Source: Marinifilum caeruleilacunae
Lineage (GTDB): Bacteria > Bacteroidota > Bacteroidia > Bacteroidales > Marinifilaceae
Direction: 5' to 3'
NCBI RefSeq assembly: GCF_013141825.1
Contig: NZ_RZNH01000036.1
Location: forward strand, 1-64,000
DNA length: 64,000 bases
Shown here: piece by piece, positions 55,536 to 63,047 of the stretch
Position numbering within the stretch: the stretch's first letter is position 1
Layout: each line of letters opens with the position of its first letter
Notes under the pieces: generated by a model
Seen by the model: the letters and a program-made list of their open reading frames with translations, nothing else
Databases searched by the model: none
What the model was told of the DNA's origin: nothing
Translations under genes and position numbers: made by a program

Positions 55536-55628
55536 TTAGACTAAGATGTCTTCATCTATTGTTTTGTCCTGGTAACCACCAAGAACCTGGTCTAACTCTT
55601 GAGTTGTTAATTTTTCAAAGGTGTTCAT
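55536..55628 (-). CDS. GG-leader peptide, diverged copy
   Basis: A 30-residue peptide. The leader NTFEKLTTQELDQVLGG ends in Gly-Gly with hydrophobic residues at the positions typical of double-glycine leaders (Leu-12, Leu-7, Val-4). The core is YQDKTIDEDILV. Compared with the four neighbouring copies the leader has changed at most positions, yet 10 of 12 core residues are the same (Met to Tyr, Ser to Thr). This points to selection on the core. It is the last peptide gene before the histidine kinase. Confidence 0.75.
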   Translation of the reverse strand: MNTFEKLTTQELDQVLGGYQDKTIDEDILV

Positions 55629-55688
55629 TGTGAATAGGATAAGAGACTAGTAAATATAAAAATTACTATCTACTTATTCAAATTTTTC

Positions 55689-55781
55689 TTAAACCAGGAT
55701 ATCTTCATCGATTGATTTATCCTGCATTCCACCTTTAATGTTTTTTAAATCTTCTGTGTTTAATACTTCGAAATTTTTCAT
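55689..55781 (-). CDS. GG-leader peptide, repeat copy 4 (closest to the diverged copy)
   Basis: A 30-residue peptide: leader KNFEVLNTEDLKNIKGG after the initiator Met, then core MQDKSIDEDILV. The protein is identical to the next three copies; the only coding difference is one synonymous Leu codon (CTG instead of CTA). The leader fits the ComC/bacteriocin double-glycine pattern (Leu-12, Glu-Asp-Leu, Ile-4, Gly-Gly). The core is acidic with no Cys, so a disulfide or lanthionine bacteriocin is unlikely. Confidence 0.75.
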   Translation of the reverse strand: MKNFEVLNTEDLKNIKGGMQDKSIDEDILV

Positions 55782-55856
55782 TGCTATTTTAATTTGGTCG
55801 TTAATAACTAGGAAAATACTTTTTTGGAAAATTTGGATTACTTGGGTCGAGGTCGG

Positions 55857-55949
55857 TTAAACTAGGATATCTTCATCGATTGATTTATCCTGCATTCCAC
55901 CTTTAATGTTTTTTAAATCTTCTGTGTTTAATACTTCGAAATTTTTCAT
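55857..55949 (-). CDS. GG-leader peptide, repeat copy 3
   Basis: Encodes the same 30-residue peptide as the copies at 55689, 56025 and 56190 (leader ending IKGG, core MQDKSIDEDILV). It has its own start and stop and a conserved upstream spacer, so each unit is an independent gene rather than part of a polyprotein. Confidence 0.75.
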   Translation of the reverse strand: MKNFEVLNTEDLKNIKGGMQDKSIDEDILV

Positions 55950-56024
55950 TGCTATTGTTATTTGGTCGTTAATAACTAGGAAAATACTTTTTGGAAAATT
56001 TGGATTACTATGGGTCGAGGATGG

Positions 56025-56117
56025 TTAAACTAGGATATCTTCATCGATTGATTTATCCTGCATTCCACCTTTAATGTTTTTTAAATCTTCTGTGTTTAAT
56101 ACTTCGAAATTTTTCAT
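56025..56117 (-). CDS. GG-leader peptide, repeat copy 2
   Basis: Encodes the same 30-residue peptide as its neighbours. The spacer in front of it is slightly shorter (AGCAATG leader without the extra TA). No promoter of the TAnnTTTG type is visible in the spacer, so transcription probably reads through from the ECF-type promoter at 56327-56359. Confidence 0.75.
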   Translation of the reverse strand: MKNFEVLNTEDLKNIKGGMQDKSIDEDILV

Positions 56118-56189
56118 TGCTTAATTTGGTCGTTAATACTTAGGAAAATACTTTTTTGGAAAATTTGGATTACTATGGGTCGAGGATGG

Positions 56190-56282
56190 TTAAACTAGGA
56201 TATCTTCATCGATTGATTTATCCTGCATTCCACCTTTAATGTTTTTTAAATCTTCTGTGTTTAATACTTCGAAATTTTTCAT
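56190..56282 (-). CDS. GG-leader peptide, repeat copy 1 (promoter-proximal)
   Basis: First peptide gene of the array, encoding the identical 30-residue product. Its ATG lies 45 bp after the -10 part of the bipartite promoter AGGGTTACC-N14-GGAATAAAGG, which is shared with the ECF sigma gene. Expression of the whole array is therefore expected to depend on that sigma factor (inference). Confidence 0.77.
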   Translation of the reverse strand: MKNFEVLNTEDLKNIKGGMQDKSIDEDILV

Positions 56283-56326
56283 TGCTATTGGGTCGTTTTT
56301 TTAGTTTTTAAGGAAACAATTACACC

Positions 56327-56359
56327 CCTTTATTCCGGTTTTTAGAAAAAGGTAACCCT
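56327..56359 (-). promoter_or_regulatory. ECF-type promoter of the GG-peptide array
   Basis: On the minus strand AGGGTTACC, a 14-base spacer, then GGAATAAAGG. The two halves and the spacer length are identical to the site in front of the sigma gene at 61139-61171. Both are preceded by a similar A/T tract containing TTTTTTTCAC on the minus strand. Confidence 0.75.
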
Positions 56360-56476
56360 GCGATTGAAAGTTTTTTTAAAAAAAAGTGAAAAAAACTGCA
56401 TATATTTAAATCCTTTTAGGAAACACTGCGTATATAAAGCATTGTTTCTAAGAAGATTAAGAAAAACTACTTGAGC

Positions 56477-59308
56477 GTGAAAAAAAATCTAAAAAAAGTT
56501 CTGCTTTTCTCTCTTTTACTTGTTTTGCTCTCTGGCGAAAACAAGAATTTGGCACTTTCCTCCATTCTTACTGAAGATCAAAAGGTTGAAAACCTTAAAC
56601 CTGATTCTGTACTGGTTAATCAATTTAATCGTGCCTTGGAATTTTTCAGGGCTCGGGAATTTCAATATGCGGTTCAATCATTCGAAAATGCAGTTGGAAC
56701 CATCGAAAATGGTGGGGTTAGCGATAAGAATATGATTTATCGTACCTATGTCAATTTTGGTGTGATTAAAAAACAATTGGGAAAAAGAGCTGATGCATTG
56801 AAGTATTTTAACATGGCAGAGCTTTATACCATTGACAATTATGGTATTGAATCTGCTAAGTTGGTACCTATTTATGTTAATACAGGGAATATTTATAATG
56901 AAATTTTAGATTTATTTAAGGCTCAAAGTTATTATGAAAAAGCCTTGTCACTAATTGGTGATGGTCATTCACGCTACCTTTCGCATATAAATAATAACCT
57001 TGGTAACAATTATTATAACAGAAAAGAATTTAAAGTTGCCTTGAATTATTATATGAAATCATTGTCAGTTAAGAAAGAGACTAATGATAGAAACATATTT
57101 AAAACTTTAAATGGAATTGCGAACTGCTATAAGAACCTGGGTAATTTTAAAGAAGCGGATTCTTATTATTTGCAAAGTATAGATATAATAAAATCACAGG
57201 GAGACGAAAATCATTATAACCTTGGGCATCTTTATCTCAACTATGGAATCTTTCAATATAAAGTAAAGAATACGGACAATGTTTTAAAGTATTTACAATT
57301 GGCCCGTGATATTTATGAAAGTAATTTCGGTCCTAAACATCCTGATGTTGCAATCTGCTTAATGAATATTGGTGAATTTTACGGTGATCAGGACCAAAAT
57401 CTGACTTCGCTTAATTTTTATCAAAAAGCAATCATTTCTGAATTGGATAATTTTGTTGATTCTACCATTTATACCAATCCTACTATAGAGAATATAGAAC
57501 CACAAATAGTTATTCTAAGTATCTTAAAAGGGAAGGCTAACGTATTTAGCCAATTGTACGAAGAGAAAAAACAAGTTAATGATCTGGAGTTCAGTCTTGA
57601 AACCTACGATTTATGCTTCGATATTATCGATAAAATTCGAATTGGTTATCAGGATGAAGAGAGCAAATTGGCCTTGTCGAGTAACGAAAAAGATACCTAT
57701 ACCAAAGCCATTGGAATTGCTGTAAAGCTCTACGAAATTACCAAAGATCCGATTTACAAAGAGAAAGCATTTAAATATGCCGAGCGCTCAAAAGCTGCCA
57801 GTTTGATGTCTTCTTTGAATGATGTGAATGCCAGGAATGTTGGTGGGTTACCGGTTGAATTACAGGAAGAAGAATTGCAATTGCGTAAGGATATTGCCAG
57901 TTTCCGTGAAAAGGTTTATGAAGAAAGAAAGAACATCCAGCCAAACCGTGAGAAGATTGCAGAATGGCAGGGGAAGTTGTTCGAATTGAACGAAAAGTAT
58001 GACCAAATGGTGCTTCGATTCGAAGAGGATTACCCGAAGTACTATGAACTGAAATATAAAAATGCAACCATAGAAATATCAGACCTCCAGTCCAAATTAG
58101 ATGCTGGAGAAACACTGCTGGAGTACTCCATTTCGGATTCCACTTTGTTTACTTTTATTTTAACAAGAGATTCTTTTGAGGTTACAAAGAAGGATTTCGA
58201 TGTAGATAGTTTGAATCATCATATCGAAGAGGTGAGAAATTGTTTGAAGACAAATGATTTTGCCGAAAACAGTGCGGACTATTACAAGAACTACACTAAT
58301 TCAGCCTACGAATTGTATCAAACTTTTGTAGCACCACACGAAAAAGCAATTGCAAATAAGAAATTAATTGTGGTGCCTGATGGAAAAATGGCATACGTTC
58401 CTTTTGGAGTATTGATCAAAGATAAAGCGGATCCAAATCGAATGAATTATCGTGATTTGAATTATCTAATTAAATCACATACAGTAACTTATCACAATTC
58501 GGCAACCATTGGTTTTACCATTGAATCGGCTGGCTTTAGTTTCACAACCAGTAAATCTGTTTTGGCATTTGCACCATCTTATAAAGGAATTGACGATTCT
58601 ATTTTATATACCGAAAGAGCGTACAGAGACAAGTTGTATCCACTGCCATATACAAAGGAAGAGGTAAATAATATCAATAATGTTATGGAAGGTGATTTGT
58701 ACCTGGATGATTTGGCCACAGAACAAAACTTTAAAAATCACGCAAGTGATTACGATGTGCTCCACCTGGCCATGCACACCATTATTGATGATGAGAACCC
58801 AATGTACTCGAAACTGGTTTTTACACAAACTGAAGACAGCATACAAGATGGTTTATTGAATACGCATGAAATTTATAACATGAATTTTAATGCAAGAATG
58901 GTTGTCTTAAGTGCTTGTAATACAGGAGATGGTAAGTTGCAGAAAGGGGAAGGGGTAATGAGTTTGGCTCGTGGTTTCTTCTATGCCGGTTGTCCTAGTA
59001 TTATCATGACTTTATGGACAGTAGAAGATCAGACAGGTTCGAACTTAATGACCAATTTCTATTCATACTTATCGCAAGGATTGAAGAAGGATGAAGCATT
59101 GCGCCAGGCCAAATTGAAGTATCTTGAAACTGCAGATCCATTAAAATCTCACCCTTATTTTTGGTCGGGATATGTTACCATGGGTGATGTTGAACCACTT
59201 TACGATTTAGATTTGAACAACAAGCTTGTATGTATGGGATTGGGTGGATTGTTCATTATTCTATTGTTCGTATTCAGAAAGAGAATGGTAAGACGAAAAG
59301 TAGCATAA
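56477..59308 (+). CDS. Membrane-anchored TPR-CHAT caspase-like protease
   Basis: About 943 residues. No ATG is available: the start is a GTG (56477) or a TTG two codons earlier (56471). A signal peptide (KKVLLFSLLLVLLSG) is followed by tetratricopeptide repeats (about 40-350), a helical linker/coiled coil (about 400-540) and a C-terminal CHAT domain (about 610-905). The dyad is visible: His769 in VLHLAMHTIIDDE and Cys816 in VVLSACNTGDG (numbering from the TTG), then GEGVMSLARGFFYAG. A final membrane segment and basic tail (GGLFIILLFVFRKRMVRRK) put the protease in the periplasm. It is divergent from the GG-peptide genes, which are candidate substrates or regulators. Confidence 0.88.
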   Translation: MKKNLKKVLLFSLLLVLLSGENKNLALSSILTEDQKVENLKPDSVLVNQFNRALEFFRAREFQYAVQSFENAVGTIENGGVSDKNMIYRTYVNFGVIKKQLGKRADALKYFNMAELYTIDNYGIESAKLVPIYVNTGNIYNEILDLFKAQSYYEKALSLIGDGHSRYLSHINNNLGNNYYNRKEFKVALNYYMKSLSVKKETNDRNIFKTLNGIANCYKNLGNFKEADSYYLQSIDIIKSQGDENHYNLGHLYLNYGIFQYKVKNTDNVLKYLQLARDIYESNFGPKHPDVAICLMNIGEFYGDQDQNLTSLNFYQKAIISELDNFVDSTIYTNPTIENIEPQIVILSILKGKANVFSQLYEEKKQVNDLEFSLETYDLCFDIIDKIRIGYQDEESKLALSSNEKDTYTKAIGIAVKLYEITKDPIYKEKAFKYAERSKAASLMSSLNDVNARNVGGLPVELQEEELQLRKDIASFREKVYEERKNIQPNREKIAEWQGKLFELNEKYDQMVLRFEEDYPKYYELKYKNATIEISDLQSKLDAGETLLEYSISDSTLFTFILTRDSFEVTKKDFDVDSLNHHIEEVRNCLKTNDFAENSADYYKNYTNSAYELYQTFVAPHEKAIANKKLIVVPDGKMAYVPFGVLIKDKADPNRMNYRDLNYLIKSHTVTYHNSATIGFTIESAGFSFTTSKSVLAFAPSYKGIDDSILYTERAYRDKLYPLPYTKEEVNNINNVMEGDLYLDDLATEQNFKNHASDYDVLHLAMHTIIDDENPMYSKLVFTQTEDSIQDGLLNTHEIYNMNFNARMVVLSACNTGDGKLQKGEGVMSLARGFFYAGCPSIIMTLWTVEDQTGSNLMTNFYSYLSQGLKKDEALRQAKLKYLETADPLKSHPYFWSGYVTMGDVEPLYDLDLNNKLVCMGLGGLFIILLFVFRKRMVRRKVA

Positions 59309-59330
59309 ATTATCAAGTAAAAGATATAGG

Positions 59331-59362
59331 AAAAGGCTAAAGCGCAAGTTTTAGCCTTTTTT
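59331..59362 (+). terminator. Intrinsic terminator of the CHAT protease gene
   Basis: AAAAGGCTAAA pairs with TTTAGCCTTTT around a short loop and continues with T residues. Confidence 0.88.
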
Positions 59363-59587
59363 ACTGTTCGCAATTCTGTCCTAACTTCCGAGAATCTTTA
59401 CAAAAGGAACAATCATCCAATTTTAACTTTCTAAAATAAATAATCGAGCACAAGTAAGAAGCTTATAGTTTGTTAGAGAATAAGCAGGTTTTACAGTAGT
59501 ATCCAATCGATATATTATTGATCTTTTTAACGTATTTGAATAGATTCTAACGATTCATATCTACACTTCCAATAAAGTGTAGTTTTT
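59362..59587 (+). ncRNA. Possible small RNA ending at an orphan terminator
   Basis: There is no open reading frame between the CHAT terminator and the minus-strand TPR gene, yet a second rightward terminator stands at 59561-59587. A terminator without a gene can mark a small RNA. I see no convincing promoter, so this is only a candidate. Confidence 0.25.
59561..59587 (+). terminator. Orphan intrinsic terminator
   Basis: CTACACTT pairs perfectly with AAGTGTAG around a 6-base loop, followed by five T. It lies about 250 bp after the CHAT stop and is not needed by any visible gene. Confidence 0.7.
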
Positions 59588-59754
59588 AGCGCTAAAACCT
59601 GCCTTTTAAGCTCTTTTAAATTAAGAAAGATGTTATGGGATAGAAATCTGAAAAATCTGCCGGAAAGGCCTAATAATAGAAGTCATTGGACGATCATGCC
59701 GGTCAAGAAATCAGAGCAAAAGTGCCGATATGGATTTATAAGCTTGAGTTCCTG

Positions 59755-59791
59755 CAAAAAAGGAAAGCCGCTCAATTGAATTGAACGGCTT
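59755..59791 (-). terminator. Intrinsic terminator of the sigma / TPR operon
   Basis: On the minus strand AAGCCG and a following TCAAT/ATTGA stem pair with CGGCTT, then a TTTTTT tract. It lies 29 bp after the TPR gene. Confidence 0.8.
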
Positions 59792-59819
59792 CATATATGT
59801 GTTGATGAATGAGTGTAAT

Positions 59820-60572
59820 CTATTCCAGTTTATTAAGAATTTCCTGTGCTTTCGCTTTGTAGAAACTATTTCCTCTGGCAATGGTGTTGAACTGCTCAAT
59901 GGCCTTTTCTCTTTCGTTGGTCATTAAGTAGCAGAAACCCAAATACCATTCAGATTGCTCTATAAACAGGTTATTCTTATGACGGATAACTTTGGTAAAG
60001 TTTTTATTCGCTTTATGATATTCGCTGATTTCCAGGTTGGAAATACCCGAATAAAAGTTACTCGTAATGTTAGTGCTGTCCTTATCTAATATTTGCTTAA
60101 ACAAATGAAGGGCAGTGCGATAATCCTTAGCTTCGTAGCTCTTAAGGGCGTTTACCAGCATATTGTCTATGTTGGCATCAGCCGAACGAGTATTCACTAC
60201 GATTTCATAAGGCTTATAATAGTTGCTGTATACCTTCTCGTTAGAGTAAGTGCCTTTGTTATTCACCAGGAACATTAAACTACCCAGCCCAATAAACAGA
60301 GCTAATGATGCAGCAACAATATTCCACTTGGTTAAATATTTAAATTTGCGCTTCTCCTCTTCTTTCGGAGGTATTTCAATCGCCTCTAGCTTGCTTCTAA
60401 GGTCCATAATATCATTTTCCATTATGGCCTCGTCAACCTCTTGGTGTAAATCCAGCTCCATCTGTAAATCTGGATCATCAAGGAGGTCCTTCTCAAATTC
60501 CTTTAGTTGATCGTCAGACAATCCACCATCAAGGAAATCCTCAATTCGGTCAAAATTCATTTCACTCATCAT
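59820..60572 (-). CDS. Membrane TPR protein, probable anti-sigma factor
   Basis: About 250 residues. The cytoplasmic N-terminal part (DRIEDFLDGGLSDDQLKEFE, then DPDLQMELDLHQEVDEAI) resembles the sigma-binding region of Bacteroidota anti-sigma factors. A membrane segment follows (WNIVAASLALFIGLGSLMFLV), then a periplasmic region of TPR-like helices (YRTALHLFKQILDKDSTNIT, KAIEQFNTIARGN). The start is probably the ATG at 60572 or 60569 (ATGATGAGTGA overlap with the sigma stop at 60562), which implies translational coupling; an in-frame ATG also exists at 60596. It would hold the ECF sigma factor at the membrane and release it on a periplasmic signal. Confidence 0.75.
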   Translation of the reverse strand: MMSEMNFDRIEDFLDGGLSDDQLKEFEKDLLDDPDLQMELDLHQEVDEAIMENDIMDLRSKLEAIEIPPKEEEKRKFKYLTKWNIVAASLALFIGLGSLMFLVNNKGTYSNEKVYSNYYKPYEIVVNTRSADANIDNMLVNALKSYEAKDYRTALHLFKQILDKDSTNITSNFYSGISNLEISEYHKANKNFTKVIRHKNNLFIEQSEWYLGFCYLMTNEREKAIEQFNTIARGNSFYKAKAQEILNKLE

Positions 60573-61128
60573 ATACTTCTTTAAATTCATTATCACTTTT
60601 GATACTATCTATCAGCATTTGTTTACACTGATATTTCCTTTTCTTTGCATACTTCTCGCTCTTGTAGCCCATAATTTCGGCAATTTCTTTAAGCGAGATT
60701 TTGTCTAGAGCAAGTTGAAGAACCTTTTTACAATCCGGACCAAGATTTTGGAAATGTTTCTGATAAAGTCGATACCTCTCAGTTTGGTCAAAAGTTTCAG
60801 AAGCTTCGTCTAATCTGTTATCCAGGACTCCTTCCGAATTGATTTCATTACTGTTCTTTTTCTTCTCAAGTTGCTTTAACCACAAAAGTTTGCAAATGGA
60901 ATAGATGTATGTTTTAAAGTTACAACTAAGAACCAATGGTTCTTTTTTCATTTTACGATAGATTACAATAATAGCCTCTTGGAAAAGATCGCGTGCGTCT
61001 TCCTCGTTCCCATTATTGTTCTCGATAAAATTGCGAATACTCGGAAAGAACTTTTTGTAGATGTAGTTTAATACATCATTGTTGCTCATACTGATTCCCT
61101 CAAGTATCGCTTCGGTAGTGTAATCCAT
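60562..61128 (-). CDS. ECF-type RNA polymerase sigma factor
   Basis: A 188-residue sigma-70 family protein. Region 2 covers about 25-95 (EEDARDLFQEAIIVIYRKM, TYIYSICKLLWLKQL), and region 4 with its helix-turn-helix is at about 125-175 (KKVLQLALDKISLKEIAEIM, GYKSEKYAKKRKYQCKQML). It has no regions 1 or 3. The gene overlaps the TPR/anti-sigma gene. Its own promoter region carries AGGGTTACC-N14-GGAATAAAGG ending just before the ATG, and the same element precedes the GG-peptide array, indicating autoregulation and control of the peptides. Confidence 0.9.
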   Translation of the reverse strand: MDYTTEAILEGISMSNNDVLNYIYKKFFPSIRNFIENNNGNEEDARDLFQEAIIVIYRKMKKEPLVLSCNFKTYIYSICKLLWLKQLEKKKNSNEINSEGVLDNRLDEASETFDQTERYRLYQKHFQNLGPDCKKVLQLALDKISLKEIAEIMGYKSEKYAKKRKYQCKQMLIDSIKSDNEFKEVYDE

Positions 61129-61138
61129 ATTTTCTATC

Positions 61139-61171
61139 CCTTTATTCCCTTTATGGCCAAAAGGTAACCCT
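61139..61171 (-). promoter_or_regulatory. ECF-type promoter of the sigma factor gene
   Basis: On the minus strand AGGGTTACC, 14 bases, then GGAATAAAGG, ending 10 bp before the sigma ATG. It is identical in both halves and spacing to the promoter of the GG-peptide array. The rest of the gap 61172-61493 is very AT-rich and shows no gene. Confidence 0.75.
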
Positions 61172-61493
61172 CAAAAAGTGAAAAAAATTTAAAAAAATAT
61201 TAAACTTCCACATAAGTGGCTGAAAATGAATAAAATAAAAATGAAATTTTTTTTGAAAAAAATCTGTTTTTTTTGATTTATTATCATAAACCAAAGCAAT
61301 ATACTATTATTATTGGTATTAGGTTACTGTAAACGGCTATTTTTTTGTGACGAATCACTAAAAATATGATGTAAGTGTAAGCTTTTGTAGGAATAGTGTG
61401 GCGTAAAGAATAAAAACTATTATTAGTGCACTGTACAAAGCACAAATTTTATGTGGAAGGATTTTTACTCTTCCAGGCAGATACAAAGGGTAC

Positions 61494-61530
61494 AAAAAAA
61501 AATCGATCCTCGTATGAGAATCGATTTTTT
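61494..61530 (-). terminator. Terminator of the tRNA-Val pair
   Basis: AATCGAT pairs with ATCGATT, with an inner CTC/GAG stem around GTAT, flanked by seven A on the left and six T on the right. Read leftwards it directly follows the tRNA genes. Confidence 0.8.
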
Positions 61531-61531
61531 G

Positions 61532-61606
61532 TGGGCGATATAAGATTCGAACTTATGACCCCTTGGGTGTAAACCAAGTGCTCTGAACCAACTGAGCTAA
61601 TCGCCC
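61532..61606 (-). tRNA. tRNA-Val (anticodon TAC), downstream copy
   Basis: A complete cloverleaf of 75 bases on the minus strand. The acceptor stem is GGGCGAT / ATCGCCC, the D arm is GCTC-GAGC, the anticodon arm CTTGG-TTTACAC-CCAAG gives anticodon TAC, and the T arm is ATAAG-TTCGAAT-CTTAT. The discriminator is A and CCA is not encoded. It differs from its neighbour by a compensated base pair in the T stem. Confidence 0.95.
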
Positions 61607-61633
61607 TTGTTATTGGGAAATTTTGCTTTTTTG

Positions 61634-61708
61634 TGGGCGATATAGGATTCGAACCTATGACCCCTTGGGTGTAAACCAAGTGCTCTGAACCAACTGAGCT
61701 AATCGCCC
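61634..61708 (-). tRNA. tRNA-Val (anticodon TAC), upstream copy
   Basis: The same cloverleaf as the downstream copy, with T stem ATAGG / CCTAT instead of ATAAG / CTTAT. The two genes are 27 bp apart and almost certainly co-transcribed leftwards. Confidence 0.95.
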
Positions 61709-61849
61709 TTGCCCTTAAAAGCGATGCAAATATAAGTTGGAATATTCTTATCTGCAAGAATAATTTTTAAAAAAATGAAAAAAATATTTCCCGAGGGCCT
61801 TATTCTTCGAGGAAAGCCTTATTTTTATCAGTCGTAAAAAATTGATACT

Positions 61850-62200
61850 ATGGAGAATAATTTAGAGAGAGACTGGAATAGTCTTTTATATAAAATTTCT
61901 GAAGAATTTAATGTGGATGCCGATTTAAATGGAACTTTACTTTTAATTGGCATACAAGAACGTGGTTTGGGCTTCCAGGAAACTTATAGCAAAGAAGAAA
62001 AGTGGGATCATATCGATTTGGCCACTTGTACCCTTTTAATGAAATGGAACTATTATTCCATTGAAGGATATGATGAAGACAATTGGCCTATATTTGTAAA
62101 GAACAAAATGGTTCCTCCTTTTTCGAAAGACAAAGAAAACCAATTATTAAAATCTTCGATTGTTGAATATTTTAAAGATAACGGATATTTAAACGAATAA
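61850..62200 (+). CDS. Conserved-looking small cytoplasmic protein of unknown function
   Basis: A 116-residue soluble acidic protein with no signal peptide. Recognisable features are only compositional: LNGTLLLIGIQERGLGFQE near the middle and a Trp/Tyr-rich stretch (LLMKWNYYSIEGYDEDNWPIF). No family recognised. It starts the cluster with the two cyclophilin genes (16 bp before the first), so it may share their transcript. Confidence 0.7.
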   Translation: MENNLERDWNSLLYKISEEFNVDADLNGTLLLIGIQERGLGFQETYSKEEKWDHIDLATCTLLMKWNYYSIEGYDEDNWPIFVKNKMVPPFSKDKENQLLKSSIVEYFKDNGYLNE

Positions 62201-62216
62201 CAGCAAAGCTATACAA

Positions 62217-63029
62217 ATGAAAAAACTACTTTACCTGGCAATTTTACTAAGTCTTGTATCCTGCCAAGAAAAATTAGAATTGGGAAAGAAAAACCGAATT
62301 GTTGAAATCGAAACAGAATATGGTGACATTAAAATCAAACTATATGATGAAACACCATTGCACCGCGATAATTTTGTAAAACTGGCCCATGGCGATTATT
62401 TTGATGGTACATTATTTCATAGAGTGATAGATGGCTTTATGATTCAGGGCGGAGATCCTGATTCAAAAGCTGCTAAACCTGGAGTACGTTTGGGTGAAGG
62501 TGGACCAGGTTATAAAATTGATGCAGAATTTAATCCGAAATTAATTCACAAACGTGGTGTAATTGCTGCTGCACGCGAAGGAGATGATGTAAATCCTGAA
62601 AAGAAATCGGCAGGATCGCAGTTCTACCTGGCGCAAGGTGTTGTATACACTCCCGGTGGACTGGATACTTTATTAATCAAATTGAATGATCGTGTAAAGA
62701 ACAGGATATTTGAAAAAGTACAGAAAGAGAATGCAGAGGAGATGATGAAATATCAGGCCGAAGGAGAGATGGAAAAGGTGAGCGAAATCATCGACCAGAT
62801 TCAATTGAAGGTTGATTCTATTTTTGAAACTCAAAAAATCAGCTTTGCACAGAACCAAATTGATGCCTATACCACAGTGGGTGGTATTCCGCATTTGGAT
62901 GGTAACTATACTGTTTTTGGCGAGGTAATTGAAGGGATTGAATTTATCGATAGCATTGCCAAGCGCGAAAGAGATGAATATGATCGACCATTGGAAGATG
63001 TTTCCATGAAAGTGAAGATCCTTCAATAG
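62217..63029 (+). CDS. Cyclophilin-type peptidyl-prolyl isomerase lipoprotein
   Basis: A 270-residue protein with a lipoprotein signal (LLSLVSC). The cyclophilin domain is split: the first part includes YDETPLHRDNFVKLAHGDYF and FHRVIDGFMIQGGDP with the catalytic Arg and Phe, and the second includes YTTVGGIPHLDGNYTVFGEV. A helical, charged insertion of about 75 residues (about 145-215, KNRIFEKVQKENAEEMMKYQ) sits between. It should act on proline bonds of periplasmic or outer-membrane proteins. A paralogue follows after a terminator. Confidence 0.9.
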   Translation: MKKLLYLAILLSLVSCQEKLELGKKNRIVEIETEYGDIKIKLYDETPLHRDNFVKLAHGDYFDGTLFHRVIDGFMIQGGDPDSKAAKPGVRLGEGGPGYKIDAEFNPKLIHKRGVIAAAREGDDVNPEKKSAGSQFYLAQGVVYTPGGLDTLLIKLNDRVKNRIFEKVQKENAEEMMKYQAEGEMEKVSEIIDQIQLKVDSIFETQKISFAQNQIDAYTTVGGIPHLDGNYTVFGEVIEGIEFIDSIAKRERDEYDRPLEDVSMKVKILQ

Positions 63030-63047
63030 ATCAGAAAATATGGATTC

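Larger units (their letters stand above)
55689..56282 (-). repeat. Tandem array of four 165-168 bp units, each holding one GG-leader gene
   Basis: Unit starts at 55689, 55857, 56025 and 56190 (periods 168, 168, 165). Coding parts are almost identical. Spacers of about 72-75 bp are also conserved, with a few indels (for example in the run of T and the TGGGTCGAGG stretch). This indicates recent unequal duplication; copy number may vary between strains. Confidence 0.9.

Noticed and set aside
55689-56282. Regular repeats that could be a CRISPR array
   Set aside because: The units are 165-168 bp with conserved spacers and each contains an intact reading frame; no cas genes are present.
61449-61757. 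A 102-codon minus-strand open frame with an internal repeat
   Set aside because: It is only the translation of the two tRNA-Val genes; the repeat is the tRNA duplication.
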